Shown: positions 1 through 4,413, counted from the first letter of the stretch. The stretch: 10,291 nt of DNA from Candidatus Methanophagales archaeon ANME-1-THS (GCA_004212135.1 RXIE01000138.1:1-10291), one strand, 5' to 3'. The notes: generated by a model not told the origin, from the letters alone. Translations and numbers: made by a program.

Positions 1-51
1 ATGACCTCCGCCTCGTGAAGGCGGTGTCATAACCAACTAGACCACGAGCCC
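1..51 (-). tRNA. tRNA-Val (anticodon CAC), 5' part; 3' part lies left of the window
   Basis: On the - strand the tRNA begins at 51 with acceptor strand GGGCTCG (51-45), followed by a D arm, an anticodon stem CCGCC/GGCGG (24-20 and 12-8) and a 7-nt loop TTCACGA (19-13) whose central CAC is a valine anticodon. The variable region starts at 7 and the T arm is beyond the edge. Bases 10-51 are identical to 8740-8781, so this 5' half was supplied by the integrated element, while the anticodon-stem completion and everything further left is host. The gene upstream of 51 is element DNA, the integrase N-terminal coding sequence, so its present promoter must lie there. A weak AT-rich candidate (AATAGTAA on the - strand) sits near 87-95. 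Confidence 0.88.
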
Positions 52-256
52 CGCCGTCCATTTGGTTATCTGGGTTTCCCTGAGCCTTACTATTGGTGTT
101 AACCACCATTTCAATTTCCCTGACCAACCTCATTGTGTGCCCTAAGTACTCATTTACCGTCATTTTAGCCTCCCGAGCTCTCTTCGTTACCTCATCCCTT
201 ACAGCTTCACTGACCCTCAAATGAGGCATCTCGTTAACAATATCAGTGGTGCTCAT
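1..256 (-). CDS. SSV-type integrase, N-terminal fragment Int(N), ribbon-helix-helix-like; open at left edge
   Basis: ATG at 256 is the first start after an in-frame stop. There is no clear Shine-Dalgarno site, so it may be leaderless or coupled to the gene ending at 269. Residues about 12-48 (LRVSEAVRDEVTKRAREAKM, then TVNEYLGHTMRLV) have the strand-helix-helix pattern of RHH DNA-binding domains. A short linker follows, and from residue 68 the frame runs through the attachment core and tRNA-Val, still open at the window edge with a few host-encoded residues. In the excised circle the same frame continues from 10 to 8739 and on to 7883, giving 88 residues ahead of the part starting at 8722. 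After integration this piece cannot recombine but may still bind DNA. The RHH call rests on pattern only. Confidence 0.8.
   Translation of the reverse strand, partial: MSTTDIVNEMPHLRVSEAVRDEVTKRAREAKMTVNEYLGHTMRLVREIEMVVNTNSKAQGNPDNQMDGGARGLVGYDTAFTRRRS
10..53. repeat. attL: left copy of the 44-bp attachment core
   Basis: Perfect 44-bp direct match to 8740-8783; identity stops at 9/8739 and at 54/8784. The core covers the tRNA-Val 5' half from 2 nt before the mature 5' end to the 3' strand of the anticodon stem. It is simultaneously coding: on the - strand it encodes residues 68-83 of the reconstructed integrase. This is the arrangement of SSV1, whose attachment site also lies inside its integrase gene, but SSV1 uses a tRNA 3' half. 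Confidence 0.95.
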
Positions 257-268
257 ATTTTAAAAAGG

Positions 269-616
269 TTATTGCTTTTGCTTCTTCTTCGGGGGGGCTT
301 GCTGTGTCATTATTTGAGCCATAAAGGATTGTAGTTGCTCCGTTGGCATTTTATTGAACTCTGCGAATAGCACTGCGTGAACAGGGCTCGCAGCATTGAT
401 TCCAAGGGGATTAGAGGTCAGATCTGTTCCCAGTTTCTTGGACATGCCCCTAATGAAGGCATTAGCAATCTGGGAGCGGTCTATTTTGTCAATGAGCCTC
501 TCCAGACGGTCTAAAATCCTCTCGTACTTCTCAAATTCTTTTAACCACTTCGTTATTGATTCTGGGTTCTCAGATTTTAAAAATTCCAACAATGAAGATT
601 CTTTTTCCTCGCTCAT
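269..616 (-). CDS. Hypothetical 115-aa helical protein
   Basis: Start ATG at 616 overlaps the stop of the preceding 25-aa gene as ATGA, so translation is probably coupled. The first half (residues about 5-50) is charged and predicted helical, with a heptad-like run EKYERILDRLERLIDKI suggesting a coiled coil. The second half is milder, and the C-terminus is a basic Lys/Gln tail (PPKKKQKQ) that could contact nucleic acid. There are no cysteines, membrane segment or recognised catalytic motif. It is the last gene before the integrase, with 12 nt between them, so it belongs to the early-type cluster. I do not recognise the family. Confidence 0.8.
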   Translation of the reverse strand: MSEEKESSLLEFLKSENPESITKWLKEFEKYERILDRLERLIDKIDRSQIANAFIRGMSKKLGTDLTSNPLGINAASPVHAVLFAEFNKMPTEQLQSFMAQIMTQQAPPKKKQKQ

Positions 617-690
617 AAGATTATACCTATGCTAAGCAGAAAAACCACTATTCCTAGGTTAATCCAGAGTATTCTTTCTCCTTTAGTCAT
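613..690 (-). CDS. 25-aa single-span membrane microprotein
   Basis: This small frame begins with ATG at 690 (a second ATG at 693 is possible), 6 nt after a strong GGGAGGAG ribosome site lying inside the end of the zinc-ribbon gene. It ends at TGA 613, overlapping the start of the next gene as ATGA. The product is a short charged N-terminus (MTKGER) followed by one long hydrophobic stretch (ILWINLGIVVFLLSIGIIL), almost certainly a transmembrane helix. The strong ribosome site and tight overlaps on both sides argue for real translation. Possible roles are a virion membrane component or a membrane-acting peptide such as one for host lysis; the sequence cannot distinguish them. Confidence 0.65.
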   Translation of the reverse strand: MTKGERILWINLGIVVFLLSIGIIL

Positions 691-886
691 CATGCTCCTC
701 CCATTCTAAGCTCTCACCGCAGTTCTGGCACTCAATTGCTCGCTCCTCAATCAGACCCCCGCAAGCAGGACATTTATAGGACTTCTTTTTCTCTTTCTTG
801 GCCTCCAACCTCTGAGCTTCCTCCAATACACGTTTCATTATCGTCCTAATTTTCTCTTCTAACAGTATTTCTCTTTCTTCTACCAT
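683..886 (-). CDS. Small zinc-ribbon protein with N-terminal coiled coil
   Basis: The first two-thirds is a highly charged Glu/Lys helix (from VEEREILLEEKIRTIMKRVL), followed by a zinc ribbon with two CxxC knuckles, CPACG and CQNCG, 12 residues apart, and an acidic tail. I place the start at ATG 886 because GAGGGGTGA sits about 6 nt upstream. A GTG at 895 that overlaps the previous stop would add three residues. Cysteine pairs of this type bind one structural zinc and are common in archaeal transcription or nucleic-acid-binding adaptors. It lies between an RHH regulator and a membrane microprotein, so a regulatory or scaffold role is possible, but no function can be assigned. Confidence 0.8.
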   Translation of the reverse strand: MVEEREILLEEKIRTIMKRVLEEAQRLEAKKEKKKSYKCPACGGLIEERAIECQNCGESLEWEEHDD

Positions 887-891
887 ACTAT

Positions 892-1089
892 TCACCCCTC
901 ACAACATACCTCGGTTATATTTTTATTTCCTTCCCCGGTATCCAACCTCTTCAAGAACTCCTCCAGGCAGTCCGATAAGATCGCATCAATATCCAAACGG
1001 AAGAAATGTTTTGCCTGGAGCTCTCTGAAGAGGGTTTGGGGTACCTTGAAGGTTATTTTCCTATACTCGGCATATTTCTTTTTCTCCAT
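892..1089 (-). CDS. Ribbon-helix-helix DNA-binding regulator, 65 aa
   Basis: The product has the RHH layout: a beta strand (YRKITFKVPQ), first helix (TLFRELQAKHF), turn, and second helix (IDAILSDCLEEFLKRL). RHH proteins dimerise through the strand, which lies in the DNA major groove, and usually act as repressors on short tandem or inverted operators. Start ATG at 1089 is preceded by an excellent GAGGTGA site at about 1098-1104, overlapping the upstream stop, so expression should be strong. The C-terminal tail holds two adjacent cysteines (EVCCEG). Candidate target sites are the 17-bp tandem repeat at 1842-1875 and the dyad at 1901-1914 before this gene cluster. The family call is from pattern; the operator link is inference. 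Confidence 0.75.
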   Translation of the reverse strand: MEKKKYAEYRKITFKVPQTLFRELQAKHFFRLDIDAILSDCLEEFLKRLDTGEGNKNITEVCCEG

Positions 1090-1102
1090 TTTTTCTTCAC
1101 CT

Positions 1103-1333
1103 CTAACTTAGATTTTTTATCCCTATCTCATCCCTCAGCCAATCCGAACCATGTATCTTCTGAAGATCTTTTATTACCATCCGCAATTCCGAGGCTCTCG
1201 GTGGATATACCCATGTTGGCTGGGCGAACAGAATTCTGACTATAGTCTCATTGAGATGATTATACTTATCCTTAGTCCAGCTATCTTTCCGCATCTCTAT
1301 CCGCAACACGTTGCTCTGGAAATTCGTATTCAT
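1103..1333 (-). CDS. Hypothetical 76-aa protein
   Basis: Start ATG at 1333 has a GGAGGG site about 11 nt upstream; an internal ATG at 1294 is a less supported alternative. The chosen start overlaps the end of the previous gene by 53 nt, which is long. The product is basic/amphipathic with three tryptophans, a helix-like centre (KYNHLNETIVRILF) and a second helix (ASELRMVIKDLQKIHG). It lacks cysteines, membrane segments and known motifs. The stop is immediately followed by the ribosome site of the RHH gene, so both are on one transcript. A weak resemblance of its DSW...VRIL segment to DDW...GRIL in the preceding protein may hint at an old duplication. No family recognised. Confidence 0.65.
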   Translation of the reverse strand: MNTNFQSNVLRIEMRKDSWTKDKYNHLNETIVRILFAQPTWVYPPRASELRMVIKDLQKIHGSDWLRDEIGIKNLS

Positions 1334-1499
1334 TCTCTTTTCTACCCTCCTCTTTTCTCATATCACTATTATGAAGTATCCTCCCCAATTTCTCATGCCA
1401 TTGTGTCTCATCCGACCAGTCGTCATATTTGAAAATCCGTCTCCAGTCCTCTTTAGTACGCTTGAAGATGTAAGGACTCGCATTACTCAAAAACTTCAT
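1281..1499 (-). CDS. Hypothetical 72-aa tryptophan-rich protein
   Basis: The frame opens with ATG at 1499, directly after a hairpin plus U-tract following the Sm-like gene, and no good ribosome site is visible, so the start is uncertain. The first about 45 residues (KRTKEDWRRIFKYDDW and following) have ordinary protein composition with Trp and charged residues. The last about 25 residues, which overlap the next gene, are extremely charged and may not be under selection in this frame. It could be a real gene with a long overlap, or part of a gene broken by a frameshift near 1333. No motif or family recognised. Confidence 0.5.
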   Translation of the reverse strand: MKFLSNASPYIFKRTKEDWRRIFKYDDWSDETQWHEKLGRILHNSDMRKEEGRKENEYEFPEQRVADRDAER

Positions 1500-1502
1500 G
1501 TA

Positions 1503-1528
1503 AGAAAAAAGGGGGAGGGGTTAGCCCC
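1503..1528 (-). terminator. Hairpin plus U-tract after the Sm-like gene
   Basis: On the - strand a GGGG/CCCC stem with loop CTAA (1528-1517) is followed by TCCCCC and six T. This resembles an intrinsic terminator or attenuator between the Sm-like gene and the rest of the early-type cluster. The stem is only 4 bp, so termination may be partial. Confidence 0.5.
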
Positions 1529-1756
1529 TTAATCTTCCTTTCTCTTGTACAGCCAAATACTAATAATAGCATCTAGCCGGATTAGTATAGTCTCTACACC
1601 GTATCTATTGTTTTGATTGTAGAGTCTTAGAGATAAAAACTGATCACTCACCTCCTCAATAATTCCTTTATAGGAATCTCTCTTCCCAGTCTTTCCGTCT
1701 ATCATTATACTTACGGTTTCCCCGATATACTGTTCAAAATATTCCTTTAGTTCCAT
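1529..1756 (-). CDS. Sm-like (LSm/Hfq fold) small protein, 75 aa
   Basis: The sequence has the Sm-like layout: short N-terminal helix (MELKEYFEQYIG), strands ETVSIMID and DSYKGIIEEVSDQFLSLRLYN with the characteristic 'Y/F-x-G-x-I-x-x-V-D-x-F/Y-L-x-L' spacing of Sm motif 1, then a hydrophobic C-terminal strand pair (VETILIRLDAIISIWLY). Such proteins form six- or seven-membered rings that bind U-rich RNA, although single-barrel relatives without RNA binding also exist. Start ATG at 1756 has GGAG 9 nt upstream. It is the first gene of the early-type cluster, behind a TATA-like promoter near 1811-1818 and downstream of a 1-kb structured gene-free region. The fold call is by eye from spacing; the canonical second RNA-binding motif is not obvious. 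Confidence 0.68.
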   Translation of the reverse strand: MELKEYFEQYIGETVSIMIDGKTGKRDSYKGIIEEVSDQFLSLRLYNQNNRYGVETILIRLDAIISIWLYKRKED

Positions 1757-1794
1757 GGTTATTCTCCTTCTTTTCTATCTCTATTATTGAACCT

Positions 1795-1825
1795 CATTCT
1801 ATAAGGCGCGCATATATTCTCTTTC
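1795..1825 (-). promoter_or_regulatory. TATA-type promoter for the early-type cluster
   Basis: On the - strand a purine-rich BRE-like stretch (AAAGAG) precedes AATATATG (about 1818-1811), which would place the start of transcription near 1788, about 30 nt before the ATG at 1756. A second TATA-like TTATAG at about 1798-1803 is an alternative. Motif-based only. Confidence 0.45.
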
Positions 1826-1841
1826 TTACTGCTGAACACTG

Positions 1842-1875
1842 TTCTTTTCTGAGATACTTTCTTTTCTGAGATACT
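1842..1875. repeat. 17-bp perfect tandem repeat, two copies, upstream of the early promoter
   Basis: TTCTTTTCTGAGATACT occurs at 1842-1858 and again at 1859-1875 with no spacer. A related pyrimidine-rich phrase, TTCTTACTGCTG, occurs on both sides (about 1823-1834 and 1885-1896). The array lies 20-60 bp upstream of the proposed TATA box, a typical position for a regulator site. One or both RHH proteins of the element are candidate binders. Confidence 0.85.
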
Positions 1876-1900
1876 CTCTTTCTTTTCTTACTGCTGTTAG

Positions 1901-1914
1901 ATAGTGTCCACTAT
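1901..1914. promoter_or_regulatory. Inverted repeat ATAGTG-TC-CACTAT, possible operator
   Basis: A perfect 6-bp inverted repeat with a 2-bp centre, just beyond the 17-bp tandem repeats. Its size suits a dimeric RHH or winged-helix regulator. No T-tract follows, so a terminator is unlikely. Confidence 0.45.
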
Positions 1915-1939
1915 ATCCCTTTCTTCTGAGTATTATACT

Positions 1940-2303
1940 GGGCTCAGAAGATTGGGGTGCGCGCCCATAGCATATAAACCATACACGGGCCGGTATATGT
2001 CAAGTGGTCAGGCATATACCCGTTTACTGGAAGCCCTCTCCCTTGCGGGAGTCTCAGAAGATTTATCCACCGTAGCACTGACCCTTTCGGGTTGTTGCTT
2101 CCGGTCGGGCTTTGTACTGTGAGGGCGAGTATGGGATCCCCGCCCCTATTCTCCTCCATCAGGGTTTATATATCCTGTGGGGCATGCGTTGGGTACTCGC
2201 CTCCCAACCATGTTGGTTGTTCCCACATTCATTGTCACGTCCCACTTAGTCGTGGGGTGTCTAATCATTATTTTCAGAAGGAAGGGGGAGATCCCCCCCC
2301 CCC
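1940..2303. other. Gene-free, hairpin-rich segment; possible structured RNA or control region
   Basis: No frame here has a convincing product, yet stems are dense. Seen directly: GGTATATG/CATATACC (1992-1999 with 2013-2020), CTCCC/GGGAG (2038-2042 with 2047-2051, loop TTGC), ACCC/GGGT (2081-2084 with 2089-2092), CAACCA/TGGTTG (2205-2210 with 2214-2219), a 9-bp stem with two G-U pairs (2237-2245 with 2252-2260) and GGGGG/CCCCC (2284-2288 with 2293-2297). The stretch appears richer in G+C than the element's coding regions. It may be a long 5' leader of the early transcript, an independent noncoding RNA or part of an origin; strand is undecided. Confidence 0.45.
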
Positions 2304-2358
2304 TTACCATACCTTACCTCACCTCACCCTACCTCACCATACCTAACCACACCGCACC
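2304..2358. repeat. Pentanucleotide tandem repeat, 11 units of NNACC (GGTNN on the - strand)
   Basis: Eleven contiguous 5-bp units all end in ACC on the + strand (TTACC ATACC TTACC and so on), with variation limited to the first two bases. The + strand has an 11-base C tract immediately before it (2293-2303). The - strand is thus G-rich: GG every 5 nt, then G11. Period 5 and loss of phase at both ends argue against coding. Candidate roles are a G-quadruplex, a helicase/replication entry site or a slippage-prone switch. Confidence 0.85.
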
Positions 2359-2721
2359 ATGGTAGGGGAAAGGAAGAAGTTTGACCTCCTTCCTTCCGGG
2401 TCGCCTTTTCAGATGGACCCCTCGGATCCATCCTCACTCCACACATATATATATATAATTTTTGAGGTACTATTTTTTCAACCTCTAAAAAATCCCCATT
2501 TTCAAAAAATAAACATCTCCATAAAAGAAAATGGAAATAGGAACAGATGGGTGGTATTCTTCGCCCCCCTCCCAAAAATAACATCTCCATAAAATATAAT
2601 CCTTCTTCTTCTTCCGCTTCGCCTTCCGCTTTCGCCTTCATCCGTCCGCTTTCGCTTTCACGCATGTATCAAAATATGCCCTCTCTCCATAATATAGCCG
2701 CGTATACTCATTTTTAATAAC
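2359..2721. other. Gene-free segment with AT tract and short repeats
   Basis: Holds an (AT)n tract at about 2444-2458, usable as a TATA box on either strand. Next is a long stem, ATTTTT-GAGGT with ACCTC-AAAAAT (2458-2468 and 2481-2492, one bulged T). ACATCTCCATAAAA occurs twice (about 2513 and 2581). A purine/pyrimidine-biased stretch at 2601-2662 carries TCCGCTTTCGC twice (2625-2635 and 2645-2655, 20-bp period). The open frames across it are low-complexity and read through the repeats. I see no supported gene. Confidence 0.5.
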
Positions 2722-2741
2722 AATGTACAACTTTGTACATT
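2722..2741 (-). terminator. 20-bp perfect dyad at the end of the zinc-finger gene
   Basis: AATGTACAA and TTGTACATT form 9-bp arms around CT and overlap the TAA stop at 2740-2742. On the - strand the dyad is followed by a weak T-rich stretch (GTTATT). It could end transcription of the zinc-finger gene or serve as an operator; the absence of a real U-tract leaves the choice open. Confidence 0.45.
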
Positions 2742-3177
2742 ACTTGGCTCTGAAGGTACGCCCATTCTCGTGATAGGGTTGCTCACTAAAAATATTCTGC
2801 TTTATGGTATCAGATAGTTTCCCTTTTTCATGCTTTTCTTGGTACTGTTCCTTCTTGGTTTCCTTTAATTCTTGTTTCTTTTTAATATATTTGGATTGTC
2901 TTCTCTTTTTATAGGCCTTTCCCTTACACTCGGGGTGATATTTTTGCCAGGGCCTCTTCATCTCCATTGGTTTCCCGCAATACTCGCATATTCGTAGTTC
3001 AGGAGTTTCTATCTTCTCATGCTTTTTTTGTGCCTGTTCCCTCTCTTTTTTCTGCTCTTCTCGTTCTTTTTGAAGAAATTCTCTGTACATTCCTGACTCT
3101 ATTGCTATTTGACTAAAGACAGGGTTGTTATTCCTATCTTTTATAAGTTTATATATTTTTACCATTTTGTTACTCAT
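2740..3177 (-). CDS. Lys/Glu-rich zinc-finger protein beside the iteron cluster, 145 aa
   Basis: After an N-terminal segment of about 35 residues comes a very charged helical stretch (REEQKKEREQAQKKHEK), then a zinc finger CEYCG...RPWQKYHPEC (C-x2-C ... H-x3-C, residues about 64-83). A strongly basic region (KAYKKRRQSKYIKKK) and another charged helix follow. The finger with its Trp-Gln-Lys-Tyr core resembles zinc knuckles in phage and archaeal small DNA-binding proteins. The whole protein should bind nucleic acid. It starts at ATG 3177, next to repeats that resemble iterons, and stands alone between the structural module and the gene-free region. A replication-initiator or copy-control role is a reasonable guess from position, but no catalytic motif of a Rep, primase or polymerase is present. 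Confidence 0.78.
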   Translation of the reverse strand: MSNKMVKIYKLIKDRNNNPVFSQIAIESGMYREFLQKEREEQKKEREQAQKKHEKIETPELRICEYCGKPMEMKRPWQKYHPECKGKAYKKRRQSKYIKKKQELKETKKEQYQEKHEKGKLSDTIKQNIFSEQPYHENGRTFRAK

Positions 3178-3328
3178 TTTTGTTATCCATTTTTGTCACT
3201 CATTTTTTAAAATAATGGGTGCCATGCCTGCGAAATGATGATAATGGGTGAGAATGCCTGAGAAATGGGTGACAAAATGGGTGACAAAATGGGTGATAAT
3301 GGGTGCGAGGGCTTAGAATCGCAGGCAT
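3159..3328. repeat. Iteron cluster, candidate replication origin
   Basis: Six copies of ATGGGTG on the + strand (starting 3215, 3244, 3265, 3277, 3289, 3299), the middle ones in a 12-bp period of AATGGGTGACAA. Degenerate copies face the other way on the - strand (ATGAGTG 3203-3197, ATGGATA 3190-3184, ATGAGTA 3177-3171, ATGGTAA 3165-3159) with 12-13-bp spacing. ATGCCTG-x-GAAATG occurs at 3224 and 3254. ATGCCTGCGA at 3224-3233 is inverted at 3319-3328. An A11 tract and AT-rich DNA follow. Phased iterons next to an AT-rich tract and a DNA-binding gene are typical of origins; function is inferred. Confidence 0.65.
3200..3213 (-). promoter_or_regulatory. TATA-type promoter of the zinc-finger gene
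   Basis: On the - strand ATTATTTTAAAAAA is centred about 30 bp before the ATG at 3177, placing transcription start within a few bases of the start codon. No Shine-Dalgarno site precedes the gene, consistent with a leaderless mRNA. It overlaps the iteron cluster, so binding of an initiator would also control this gene. Confidence 0.5.
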
Positions 3329-3385
3329 CCCCGGGGTTTTCTGAAAATGTGGATTTTTCACACACAAAATCTCTCAAATTTTGGG

Positions 3386-3430
3386 AAAAAAAAAAATAAA
3401 TATGTGAGGTATTTGAGGGGTAAAATCCCC
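3386..3430 (-). terminator. Terminator of the structural operon
   Basis: After the fibre gene stop (3451) the - strand has GGGG/CCCC arms (3430-3427 and 3420-3417) and then a T11 tract (3396-3386). A long U-tract is the main archaeal terminator signal. Confidence 0.6.
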
Positions 3431-3450
3431 GCCCTCTTTAGGTGATTAAG

Positions 3451-4383
3451 TTACCAAACAATATATTTTGTTCCAAACTTCCGTATTTTTATCGTCGTAT
3501 TTTTGATCCACCCGTCGCCGGTCTCCCCGCCTTTCTGGTAAACATTGGCTCTTACTGAGCCAGAAAGATTAGGAATGCTGAATATCGTGTAAGAGAGGTT
3601 TTTTGTTTCGTACGTTCCGGAGGAAGAGGGGGTTACGTCCCACACCTCGGAGTCAGCCAAATAGAATTTTATGCCGGTCTTTGATGTGTCAGAAACCCGT
3701 ACGTCGCTCACAATGGAAATCTCTAAGGCACATGCTCGTGATTTCCATTCATACGACCATAAACTGTCTAAAGTGCCCCAGTTATGAAGTGTACAGCCAT
3801 AGTAAGTATTACATGAGTACTCCGTAGGATCGCCTACGAGTACGTCCTCGCTCGTTTTGTTTATGACCAGCCAGTTATTCGTACTATCAATTGAAAATAT
3901 TGTTTGTACGGGGAGCTGGGTGCTCAAAAGAGTACCGCCGAGGTAGCTCGCATTTATGCTTCCCTGGAAATTATCGGCCCGGACATACGAAGTTCCCCCC
4001 ACCCTAATTTCACAACTTACGGAAGTAGTATCATTTCCTCTCAGGAACTGAATAGCTTTTGGCCCAGATGTATTTGTTGCCCTGAAGAACCGGACATAGG
4101 ATAATTCGCCGGGATTTGGAGGTATGGGAGAAATGTCTGTTACAACTCCACCCCCCACGCCAGAATATGTCCTCAAATCCAAAAACGCGTTGCTGGAGTT
4201 TGTGCCACCCAGTCGTAGCTGGTTATCGCTCGTGTTAATATGTAATGCTCTAAGTGGGTTGGATGTGTTAACACCAATGTGACCCCTCGTAAGAATATCA
4301 TGGCTCGTGTTAAAATCGCTGTCAATCTGAATCTGACTCAAAAGGGGAGCATGAGAAATAAAATCATACCCTGTTTTAGTCAT
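3451..4383 (-). CDS. Fibre/spike-like protein, putative receptor binding, 310 aa
   Basis: The largest protein of the virion module. Residues about 30-60 include RGHIGVNTSNPLRALHIN, matching the 'GIGT-x-x-P-x-x-x-L-x-V' knob repeated at the start of many trimeric phage tail-fibre and adhesin domains. The rest is Ser/Thr/Asn/Gly-rich with alternating hydrophobics, i.e. beta-rich, with few cysteines and no signal peptide or membrane span. This suits a trimeric spike at capsid vertices that binds the host surface. ATG at 4383 has GGAG about 12 nt upstream, and the gene follows the ATPase by 30 nt. It is last in the operon, a common position for host-range genes that exchange between viruses. The fibre call is from motif and composition; the receptor is unknown. 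Confidence 0.62.
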   Translation of the reverse strand: MTKTGYDFISHAPLLSQIQIDSDFNTSHDILTRGHIGVNTSNPLRALHINTSDNQLRLGGTNSSNAFLDLRTYSGVGGGVVTDISPIPPNPGELSYVRFFRATNTSGPKAIQFLRGNDTTSVSCEIRVGGTSYVRADNFQGSINASYLGGTLLSTQLPVQTIFSIDSTNNWLVINKTSEDVLVGDPTEYSCNTYYGCTLHNWGTLDSLWSYEWKSRACALEISIVSDVRVSDTSKTGIKFYLADSEVWDVTPSSSGTYETKNLSYTIFSIPNLSGSVRANVYQKGGETGDGWIKNTTIKIRKFGTKYIVW

Positions 4384-4413
4384 TTATATAAATCTCCATA
4401 TTTTTTATCCTTA

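Noticed and set aside
1904..2122. A 72-codon + strand frame (GTG start), with residues such as EALSLAGVSEDLS looking protein-like
   Set aside because: It would be the only + strand gene of the element, lacks a ribosome site, overlaps the dyad at 1901-1914 and several hairpins, and is paired with an equally long frame on the other strand (1944-2159). Left as uncertain and not annotated.
1944..2159. A 71-codon - strand frame opposite the hairpin-rich segment
   Set aside because: No ribosome site and Pro/Gly-rich chance-like composition; the hairpins explain the G+C-rich open frame better.
2324..2665. A 113-codon open frame on the - strand
   Set aside because: It runs through the GGTNN repeat, the AT tract and a low-complexity purine stretch; the product changes character wherever a repeat begins and no ribosome site precedes it. 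Treated as chance.
3159..3328. CRISPR array
   Set aside because: The repeats are 7-14 bp with 3-22-bp gaps and occur in both orientations; no 24-37-bp repeat with uniform unique spacers and no cas genes.
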